Below, in pieces: positions 1 to 11,276 of a stretch of 64,000 bases of DNA. The position numbers and the translations under genes are program-made. Position 1 is the stretch's first letter; every line of letters begins with the position of its first letter. The notes under the pieces were generated by a model, which was given only the letters and a program-made list of their open reading frames with translations, was not told the origin of the DNA and did no database searches. Origin of the DNA: Heliocidaris tuberculata (taxonomy: Eukaryota > Echinodermata > Echinoidea > Camarodonta > Echinometridae). Where the stretch lies: positions 15,615,629 through 15,679,628 of the forward strand of contig CM046838.1 of NCBI GenBank assembly GCA_025618425.1, written 5' to 3'.

Positions 1-635
1 ACTTCTCCTCTATTTCACATCGGATTTTGATTCCGATTGTTTTATCTGATAGGGCTGGGTGGGGGCTTCCAAACTTCTGCACAGAATTTTGAAATTCATT
101 AATTATGCAAATTTATGCAAATTTATTCAAAATTGACGAAAAATGCTACTTCTCCTCTATTTCACATCGGATTTTGATTCCGATTGTTTTATCTGATAGG
201 GCTGGGTGGGGGCTTCCAAACTTCTACACAGAATTTTGAAATTCATTAATTATGCAAATTTATGCAAATTTATTCAAAATTGACGAAAAATGCTACTTCT
301 CTATTTCACATCGGATTTTGATTCCGATTGTTTTATCTGATAGGGCTGGGTGGGGGCTTCCAAACTTCTACACAGAATTTTGAAATTCATTATTCATGCA
401 AATTTATGCAAATTTATTCAAAATGGCTGAAGGTTCATAATGTTTTCATGTTTTATATTTCAGTGTTATACATGCATTGTTGGTATTCTCTTCTTTTGCA
501 TGCAGTAACATTATTATTTTATTCACTAAAGTTTTTCACTGAAGTTTTAAGGTTCAGGCTAGTTAATTTCCACAGATCTGCACTTCCGGCGGGGACATTT
601 ATTACGCATTGCGTAATTTACACATTCACTTGTTT
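1..635 (+). repeat. 147-bp tandem repeat element, truncated copy at window start
   Basis: Three 147-bp units start at 1, 148 and 295 (acttctc...). They are followed by a unique tail ending gcggggacatttattacgca and ttgcgtaattta. The third unit lacks three bases near its start. The tail and the order of unit variants are the same as in the copy at the other end of the window. Confidence 0.9.
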
Positions 636-889
636 TGTTAGGAACTTATTTATGGTCTGGGATGCAAATGTGTTTTAGATTAGGTTTAGAGTAAGGATTA
701 CTGAGTTGGGGTTATGAATAGTTTTGGGTCAGGGATTGAAATTGAGAATTTGACTAGTTTGATAAATTGGCCATGGAGCAATTGTCACCCTAGCACTTGT
801 TGTACAATCATTACTTTTAGACGACCTGATCTATTAATCTAGCTATGGAATGCTTAATATTAACAGAATCCATCAATTTTCTTGATCAG

Positions 890-1067
890 GAATCTATGTG
901 ACATCAAGCTAACTGGTCAGTTAAACCCTCATCAGTTTGCCCTATCCATGTACCTAGTAAGGCAAGCCAAGGCAGGCATCATGCCTCCACCACAACTCAC
1001 ACCAGAGATGATACCACCTACATTCAGACCTAAACCTGGAGGGACAGAATCAGGCATTGGGGTAGGG
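890..1067 (+). CDS. EPS15: EPS15 exon: end of last EH domain
   Basis: The acceptor is ...ttgatcag, and the first base completes a codon begun upstream, most simply the Trp of the EH-domain W-x-LCD motif. It continues NLCDIKLTGQLNPHQFALSM and ends LTPEMIPP plus a Pro/Gly tail. QFALSMYLV corresponds to the last EF-hand helix of an EH domain. The donor is gtaagt at 1068, phase 0. Confidence 0.93.
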
Positions 1068-4000
1068 GTAAGTACACTTTTTGTTATCCAGGTACATCCA
1101 AATCTATCTATGGATTAGCAACTCAGGCTGAAAATGGCCACTGCAGACAGATGGTCTTTGTAAATATATGTCATAAGATATTCCTTCCCAGAGAGAGAGA
1201 GAGAGAGAGAGAGAATTTAGGTGACCACTCTTGACAGGTGGGTGGTCTCTATAGAGAGGTAGCCACTAAGACAGGGTTGACTGTAGTGCTGTACTGCTAG
1301 ATAGATGTATTTCAATTGATACATGTTTCCCTCCAGAACTTCTAGTTACCAACTATTTAAATCACCTGCTATGCACAATGCCATCTCTGTGGATGGAATC
1401 TATTTTTCATACATTAGCTGTTGCTATGTCTGGCAAGCTTTTGAGTCATCACAAGAAACCTTTGTTCAAGAAGTATGCATAAGATTAGTAAACAGGTCTA
1501 TTGTGTGGAAGTTTTCCTAACATGGCTCTCCCAAATGTTGGCTGTGATGTACATGTATGTCAACATGCTCTATATCAATGTATGCAATAGCACCACCCAC
1601 TGACCTGAGTCATTACCTAATACAGTTATGTAATGTGCCCACCGAGGCACTGTGAATCCCCTCTAACAAAAGTCACTCCTCGTCTAGAACGTATCCGTGT
1701 CTGACGTGTGTATACTTACATGTATATCTGTCTTGCTTTCAAATATATCACATTGGCCATTTTTGCTATAAAAGTGTGTTTCATCTTTGGAATTTTGATG
1801 TTCAGCTTGATTGCTACGGGGTACAGACCCAATGCATCTTTATACCTTCTTTATTTTACCTTTTCCTACATACCGAACATTTAATGATTATTTCTCACTA
1901 TAGTGACCAGTTTAGAAAGACCACCTATTCTGATACTAACTGGCATTAAACTGGTAGAATTTGAACAGCGCCATCTTACTGTCATTCCTAAAATTAAGAT
2001 TATAATTCGGGATTAGTTCCATTTTATTTTCAATTGTAACTAACCACTGGCTTGGAAAATAAGCATATTTTTATTTCAAACTATTAATTTTGACTTGCAA
2101 ATGTAGAAAATAGCCTGCAAGTACATTCTAAGCTTCTACAGGGAAGAGTGGTGCATGATGGGAAAGTAAGATGCTCAGACATTTTCCAAATCCTGTTAAA
2201 AGATGGCGCTACTTAGGAGGTTCCCTTTACGGCAACTATGAAAGAAAATGTCAATAAAGGTAATTTCTATACCTGGTGTGTATAGTTCATTTGAGCTTGA
2301 TCTGATTGTTTGTCTTATAGGAATTAGGATTAATTCCAGGAGGAGCACCTGGAGACTTCTCAGCCATTAAGGAGCTTGATGCAATCAGTAAGGAGATTGA
2401 TACACTCAACAAGGAGAAGGGACAGCTCCAGTCTGATATACAGAAGAAGGAGGAGTTTATTAAGATGAAGAATATGGAGGTACAGGTATGTCAATGAATG
2501 GATTCCAAGTTGTAGATTGAAGGATTTTTTTTTTATTGAAGGATTTTATTAAACAAATTCCATTCTGGCAGCCCGATGACTGAATTGTGATGGTTACAAT
2601 GTTATTTACATGATAACAACAATGATAGAATATTCAGTCAGTTCAGACAATGCTGTCAATATAATATGAAAATAATGAAAATTGTAATGATAATAATAAA
2701 TATTTTCATTACAGTATCAAAAAATGAATACATTTCAATTTCACTTATACAAATTATAATTTACATTGCAAGAATATTCATATTTCATGATAGAGAATTG
2801 GGTTGTTTAACACTAAGATAGGATTTTGAATAATTGCAATTTGATTAAGCAAGAGTAGATTCGGTGGGGTAAAAAACCTAGCTATCATGTAAAGAATGGG
2901 TTACATTACGGACAACTTCAGTTATAATCAACGACTAACTGCTTGTAATAAACTATACTGTATTGATTATGTCTATAACGAGGAGTAAATATAACTGTGG
3001 TTGTGGGACGACCCTTGTCTTATAGAGGATGTAATACAATATGTTATTACATGTATTGCATTTGTAGCAAAAATTGTGTAGCTCAAGCATCATAGCTTTT
3101 TCTCTCTTTTGAATTAGATTGCAATACTCTTTCCATCTCAGCCTATCTCTTTCTCTCTCTTTCGCTCCATTCTTCCATCAGATGCTCCTCTCTCATTTTA
3201 TTCTGCCATCAGATACTCCTCTCCTTTGCTTTGGAGTTTCTCTTTCTTTCTTGCAATTTTCTCCTTTTTCTATCTTGATCCCTCGGTTTACACATTGCTT
3301 CTCTCTTTTTCTCCTAACCTCTTTTCATTTACTACATACAAATACACTTCTCCCATACTCTTTCTGTCTCTTTACTCTCCTTTTATTTCCCTTCTGCTTA
3401 CTGTTGTCTCTTGATTTTATACCCTCTAACTTTTCATGTAATACTCTCAGCTGTTGAGATCAGGGCCCCGTCTTATAAAAGAGTTGCGATTGATTACAAA
3501 TTATTTGCAATATAAATCAATTGCATCTCCTATCTCTTTGTACAGAGTTGCAATTGATATTAATTGCAAATTATTTGTAATCAATCGCAACTCTTTTATA
3601 AGACGGGGCCGAGATCCTACTATGTGATAATTCATTGTCCTGAACATGGATAATATCTTACCTAGAATATAAATTAAATAAGAGTATATTTGTTGCAATA
3701 CCAGGGTCTTCAGACAGAGCTAGACAAGTCCACGGCCCAGGTCAAGCAGCTAGAGAACCAGAAATCAGAGGCCCAAAGGAGACTAGATGATCTAGACCAG
3801 CAGAAGTCCAAACTAGAGGGTCTGTTGGCAGAAGTCCAAAGCCAGTGTCAAGAGGTCCAGAAGAGTGTAGACTCATTGAGAGGCCAGATTAGTTCTCAAC
3901 AGAGCACAGTCAAGGTGAGTCACAGTAATCATTGTCTAATGACCTTGTATCCTCTTTATCTCTTTGACAGGCCTAATTCACTTGTGTACTGGTCTGGTAT

Positions 4001-7000
4001 TGGTTCTTTGTATTTTGTTCTAAACATCCTTAAGAATCTTAGAGCTGAGCTGGCACAACCACTGTAGTGGTCTAATGACTGTTTTAATGTGAATGCACAT
4101 ATTCATTGTTGTTGCCAAACGTATAATAGATTGATTTTTTAAAAATGAAATAAATTATAATTTTTTTTAGATTGACATCATGTATTTTTTCAGTGTATTT
4201 TTTGTTGTTGCTATACTGTCCTTTTTAATGAGATGCATAAGTGTATTAACTAAGTCAACTTTGAGTTGTAAGGTCGTTACATTGTTAACAATTTTATAGC
4301 TTGTACTTCCCTTATGCCAATTTTGATTTGGTGACGAAGAGAGTGGTATTGAAGAAGTTCTTTGAAGAAAGAAATTATAAGTGACCGAGTCAGATAGGAT
4401 ACATTTGTCAGGGCACTTACACATACATGTAATAGGTTATTCCAAATTAATGTTTTAAATGAAATAGTTTAGCTTTGTAGATGCTAACATTAAATGCTAT
4501 CATCAACCTTTCATTCTAATGAATTCTTGTTCCATTCTTACACTCATGTGGCATTGCAAAATCACTTAGCCCCTTCATAGAAAATATGGCTTTTTAACCT
4601 TATTTAACATGTAACTTGCATTAGAGTGCAGTGCCCAATGCAGAAGCTTTAAAAACCACAGTCCTATAAATTTTATTTTAATCTTATACATGTAAATCCT
4701 TTGACTGATTAAGTAGACCCCAAGACCCCAATACCACAATGCCAATAAATTCACAATTTCACATCACATTCTAAGATCCTCCCAATCTACCCAATCATGG
4801 ACCTCCTCCATCTTACTAATTTTCTACTTTTAGAAGAAAAAGCTGAAGGGTGAAGAAGCAAAGAAGGCCATAGCCAAGGTAACAGGCATGCTCAGAAAGA
4901 CTATGATCAAAAGAGAAATGATCCTAGGGAAGCATGTTCGAATGACTAGTCTGCATGACAGGAATGGTTCTGAGATGCTCAAATAAGATACACAGTATTT
5001 GCAATTGTATATTTATATACACTGTTGGATTCAGGGGTCCATATTCTACTAAATCAGTTAAACCTGATGCTGGGTCCACGTCACGTTTCAAGAAAAGGAA
5101 AAGCTTAGACCTCAGTCTAACCTTCCTTTGTTTAACTCTACATTAGACAGGGCTTAATCCCAGCCTCAAGTTTGAATTTGAGTAGAATATGGGCTTTAGT
5201 GTCTTAGTGTGTATGGTCATAGAGAAGCTGAAATGATAAAACAGGAGGTTTGATTTGAACAGTTGGCTGCTGTCCAAATCTTAGACCATCATTAGTCAAA
5301 TTAAGATATTATTATTGCTTTATAGGAGAGTCAATTTTTTTATTATTTTTTTTTCAGTCTTACTGGTAAAGTGTTTATATTGGCAGATTTAATCTGTAAC
5401 CATTTTTTAACTGTCGGGATTAATTACTTGGTTAAATTCAGAGTGCCTGAGTTTATGCAGGCCCATTATCAATTACGTGCAAGGGTATAATGGTTGAATA
5501 CTTATGCAACATTGATAGTTGGGATGAAAGTGAAACCCTCCATCAATCATTTCTTAAAATAAAACAGCCTCTTATTACAAGACAATTGCAAATGGTGTTT
5601 ATCATCTAGATTTAGAGAAAGTAGATTTCATTATCTTACTATCTGCTAATTCTTTCTTCTTTCTATTTCCTTTTCTCTGTATGATAATGTATGTTTGTTT
5701 TTGGTTGTGTCAATGATGATGTTGGGTGGATGTGTGTGTGTGTTGGGGGGAATCATGTGATGATGATTTGCTGCTCCCAGGCCCAGGAAGATGAACTGAA
5801 GAAAGCACAGTCAGAGCTGATCACCTTGAGAAAGGAGGAGCAGCAGCTTGAACAGCAGGTAGATACAGGGAAGACCCAACTGACCACAGTGGAGGAGAAC
5901 CTCAACCAAACAAACCAACAAATCACAGAGGTAAGGAACCAGAAACAAGCCACTCAATCAAATCTTTCCCATTCTACCCTTACTGTTTATTATCTCATTC
6001 ATTCATCCTCTTTTTAATACTGAATCTCTCTCTATCTCTATTTCTCTCTCACTATCTCCCCCTCTCTCTCCCCCTCTCTCTCCCCCCTCTTTTCCTCTCT
6101 TCCTCTCTTCATTTCTATAGTTATCTGTATACCCGTCTTTCCTGATTTCTTTTTATTTGTTTCACTTCATATTTTATTATCTTCTCTGTTGTGCAAGATT
6201 TCTATTTTTTGAACATTTTCATGAGTAGTCTTTTAATATGAATATTATAAAAATATTTAAAGATTTTTTCATGCAGTTTTTTATTATGATAAACTTTCAC
6301 CTTGTAATTCGAATGATGTGATCCCGACAACATAAAAAAAAAAATTCAACCTTCTCTTAGAGAAATCAGTCTGAAATATGTTTTCTGCAAGATATGTTCC
6401 CCAAAATCATTTCTGTTTATGCTCTATTTCTATGAATTCAACAATTCCTATCATTTCAGCTCCATACAAAGCTTGCCTCACTGAGGGAGACCAAGACCAA
6501 ACTGAATGGGACGATGTCTCAGATCAGTCAGGCTATAGACACAGCTAACTCAACAGGTACCATCCCACAGATTGAAGAGTTTGGATCTTTCAATGACTCC
6601 AAGTTTGGTCTCTCACATGATGATATTTTCAGTAGCAGGGCAACAGTAAGTCATTTCTCTTTATTTTCTTTTGTTCTGCCTTTCTTCGTCTAAAGTGAAC
6701 AAGCGATATTTGATTGTCTTTTATGTTAAACAGATAATTACAGCTTTTGGCCTCATGTGCATAGTGTCCAAATTAGGTTGTCATCTTATTGATTGTAATA
6801 CATGTATGATAATGATAGTGACCATGGTTTTGAGTGATTATGCAAAATATTGTGAGAATGATTATGATGATGATGATGATGATAATGATGATTGTATGGC
6901 TTTAAAAAGGAAAATAGTGATGTTGACGTCACTTGACGATGATTATTATGATCATTATTATGATGATTATTATTATAACGATGATTATAATGATGGTGAC

Positions 7001-10000
7001 AGTGATGAGGATGAGGATGGTGATTGTGGTCATGAAAAGTATGGTTGTCTTGTTATTTAAGAATTTAAAACTTATATCTAGTGAGGATGGTTATAGAATT
7101 TATCATGATGCAAATTAGTGGTGACATGCATTTGTAACACATTCATCCGTTTTATCATGATTTAGGCTGGAAGCAGTAGTCCTGTGAGTAGCTTGAGTGG
7201 ATTCAGCATTGGGTCAGAGGTCAACAGTAAGACAGGAGACACTGCTGATGACAAGGTAACAGTTTCTCATTCATTCATTAATAGACTTTAGGTTTATTGT
7301 CAATCACATTTACTGCGGATGAAACTGTACCAGTCAGTCATTCAGGTATATTTAAATCGGTTTAATTAGAACCTGAAAATCCAAATTACGCCCAGCTTAA
7401 AATGTACTTGCAGCAGAGCAATTATATGGAGGTACAAAAAACAACTCCAAATACTAAATTGCAGCTGTGATTGAAAGCATGTTCCTGAACAAGAGGTGTT
7501 CTTTCTTTTTAAAATATTTTCAATGTTCATCGTACTTCTTGCAAAGTCTCTCCCATCTACAGAAAACCTTAAACAGTCATAAAAATGATTGAAGAATAGT
7601 TGCATGCATCTTGTAAAATATGGACATTTCACATATTGCTTGTGATGTACTTTCTCTATCTCTACTTTCTTGGGAATTTTTTTAAAGAGTCCCTTTTAAA
7701 GTCCTTTTTGTTGCTTACGTAGAGGGTTACAGTTTGTAGACTGTACGTAACCGTCTGCAAGGTTGCAATGAATTGCTTTTGGAGCAGGGAAGAGTTTATG
7801 TAATTTTTTTTTTTTATATGATTCATAAGAAAATCACAATGACACAACCAATACAAAAAAACCTGATGTCCAACCATCGTCTTCCATGTTTATTTTGATT
7901 TAATATACAGGATGATCCCTTCAAGTCTAAGGACCCGTTTGGTGGTATAGGAGATGCCGCATCCTCAGATCCCTTCCAATCAGAAGATCCTTTCAAAGAC
8001 TGTAAGTAACATTTACATGCAATGAGATGTAATGTGTCTGTTTTGTGCTCAAGTTTTATTAGGAAACTCAATTCATATTACATACAAAGAATGAGCTTGA
8101 AACTCAATACTTTGGAGGTCATTGAATGAAATTGCAGTATGACTATTTATTTTTCAAAATTCCTGATGATATTTAAGAACTGCTTTGTTTTATATACGAT
8201 TTAAAGAATAATGCTTGAAAGTCGTGTATTGTTGGCACAAATTTTAGGTGGGAGAGGAAAAAAAAAAATATTACATTTCATGCATACATTTATGTGATTT
8301 TAAACCACTGATATAGACACTAGTTTCTTCATGCAAGAATTCAAAAGTAAAAGGAAAAATATTTGATTCTGTAATGAACCACTTGCAGTTGATTTTTCAA
8401 GACATTTTCATTGTTCCTGTTTTGACAGCTGATCCTTTCAAAACAGAAGGAGGGGATCCCTTCAAAGGTGAGTCCTTCCAAGCCAACCCTTTTGGAGGAG
8501 ATCCATTCAAGGGTGATCCCTTTGGCACAGGAGCCACCACAAACTCTGATGACCCCTTTGGAGGATCCACAAACAATTCCAATGACCCTTTCTCTTCATC
8601 ATCGCCAGGGTCCACCGACCCCTTTGGAGGATCAACGACATCTGCTTCAAAGGATCCGTTTGTTGGAAGTGATCCATTTGCTGCGAAATCTGGTGACCCT
8701 TTTGGGTCAAGCTCATCAGACAATAAGAATGATCCTTTTGCGAAAGGCTCAACAACAGACAGTGATCCCTTTGCCGCCAAAAGTTCAACACCTGCTGATG
8801 ACCCTTTTGCTTCTAAATCTTCAGCGACAAGCAGCGACCCATTTGCATCAAAGTCAACGAAGAGCGATGACCCGTTTGCACAGGGTAGCACAAATACCAA
8901 CGACCCGTTTGCAGGGTCAACAAACTCTGATGACCCTTTTAAAGGAAGTGACCCATTTGCTTCTGAGTCGATAGGAGGGTTAACGAATGGCAGTGCAGAG
9001 GGTAAGTTCTGGGGTTATTGTAATCCTGATATAATTCTACAATAAAGTTTTAGAGAGGATAATGTTATTGTTTGTTGTCTTTGCATGTTTATACTGTTAA
9101 GTTATTGTATACAATGGTTTGTGTTAATAAAAATTGTCTGCATAATGTTTTGCACATTCTGTGAGTCATTTAGTTACAGAGAGTTGTGAAAGAATGGAGT
9201 TTGTGTCTTTAGTCAATGAACGTAATTGAATTGTAACCCAGAGATAACCAAAACTTATTCAATTCAGGTAATCATATCATATTGATAAATCATATTTGTT
9301 CATTTTTTCAGTGTACTATTAGTGCATTTAGGTTGAGTCACATCAGCAGGGCATAAGACAAGTCATATATTTAGGCACTGGAATCATATTTCCAATTAAG
9401 CTGTTTATAATATTATAATATTTTCTTTTTTTTTTCTTTTAGGTAAAACATCAAGTGATCCATTTGGGTCAATAGATCCATTTGGTGGGAGTGCATTCAA
9501 GGCAGACTCATTCAGTAAAGTAAGTATTATGAATGTAAGAAATATTGTAATTCATATAATTAGTTTTGTGATATCTTAGTTTTGATATACCCATGTAATC
9601 TTCCAACTCAGAGCTTTAGCCTGTCATTCATTCCTGCAGCTATGGAATAATATTCTGTTTCAAAGCTTCGGTAATTCTTTTACTTTAGACTTCTTTAATC
9701 TATGCTCCCTTCCATCTCAGAGCTCCAGTACTGATACATTCAGCAGTGATCCCTTCAGTCGTCAGGAGGACACCCCAGCGCTACCCCCAAAGAAAAGCAG
9801 AGGGGCCAGCTCCTCCACCGCCAAGCCCATCTCCAACTCGCCAAGTACTACATCCTCCACTAGCGACCCCTTCCAGGCTTTCTCCTCAGACTCCACCTCC
9901 CACAGTGACCCATTTGCTAAAGCCGACTCCTCTGCTGGCACCAATGACCCCTTCGCATCGACAGGGTCAGGGGGAAAGGTCAACAGCTCCAATGACCCCT

Positions 10001-11238
10001 TTGCACCCTCTGGAGGTGGCAAAGATCCATTTGGAGGTAGTGGAGGGGGAAGTGACCCTTTTTCAGGGGGAGCGGATCCATTTGGTGGCAGTGCTGGAAG
10101 CAAGGCTGATAGTGGTTCAGACCCATTTGCTAACTTTGCTGATTTTGGAAGTGCTAAGGTGAGTGTCCACCCCCTCTGAACATTATTACATGATTTTCCT
10201 TCTAATAAAAACAAATTATAAGAGTAGATCCATCTATATGTAGATTGTAATCCATAGACCTTTTATAATCTTAACTTTAGATACATACCTTCTGTTATGA
10301 AATAGGACTTCAATCTTGAACTAAAATAGCACGAATGTACAGTAGCATGATGATCTTTATAGTGATGCATTGTCATCAGAGTTACTTACTTGCTTCTGTG
10401 AATTAGAATAGCATGAGTGTTTATTAGTGGAACATGTAACATTTCAGAATACCTGTAACATATCATAAGGTAACTATTTCGAATGACATGATATAATACA
10501 ATTTTGGTTTATCATAAGACTCCACAATATAAACAATACTTATATATTTTTGCAATTCAATTGCAAAGTACACTTGTGGCTCAAAATGAGATTTCATTTA
10601 ATAAATGGCTTTTTGGAAGCCGGAGATAACAATTTCAGCTGGTAAATGAAATATGATGCTAGATTCTGAATTCATCCTAATCTATTTTTTCCCTGCACAC
10701 CTTTCTGCAATGTTTACACAGCAGGAGCAGTGAGATCATTATTAACCACAACCAAGGCAAGAGATTCATCTATAACCCATCCCCTTTCATGTGCTACATA
10801 AAGTATCCCCCCAAATCACTTGTACAATGTATCTGATAGCCTCCATGATCTATGCTTCCTTAATATCTAATTCATTGTGTGTAACATGTATTCTTCCTTA
10901 CATTCTTCTCATAAGAAAAAAAAAAAAATATATGCAGCATGGTTTTTACTTACTACACAGATCATTCATGTGTTGTACATGTACATCAAAGAACATTGCA
11001 TGACATGCTCCAGTTACCATTACTCTGCAGTCAATTTCAAACTCTAGCTGATCTCCTATACAACCCGGGACCCTGCACTAAGCGTACATGTAAAACTCTA
11101 AACATAACCTAAACCCCTATCACAATCCAAGTCATAGCCTAGATTTTTGACGAAGTGAAGCCTGAAGCAAATTTCAAAAGACCATTTTTTCCTTGCTTGT
11201 AAATGTCCCTGTCATACATATTGTTTGTATATATATAT

Positions 11239-11276
<38 letters not shown>

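Larger units (their letters stand above)
5931..7910 (+). other. EPS15 introns with CT and GAT simple repeats
   Basis: The intron after 5930 has a CT-rich tract at about 6028-6110. The intron after 6645 has imperfect (GAT)n at about 6866-7022, which gives Asp-rich open frames that are not genes. Nothing else is recognised outside the exons. Confidence 0.55.

Noticed and set aside
3119..3457. Ser/Leu/Phe-rich 112-codon open frame
   Set aside because: Translation of a pyrimidine-rich (TCTC) intron stretch.
6671..7118. Asp-rich and Ile/Met-rich open frames
   Set aside because: Translations of an imperfect GAT repeat in an intron.
8397..8974. Long open frames on the - strand (167 codons) and in another + frame (168 codons) over the DPF exon
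   Set aside because: They are by-products of the repetitive GAYCCNTTY coding pattern of EPS15; the DPF frame has splice sites and homology.
9746..10214. Open frames of 138 (+) and 150 (-) codons over the EPS15 exon at 9721-10158
   Set aside because: Shadows of the GC-rich EPS15 exon in wrong frames, with low-complexity Pro/Ser content.
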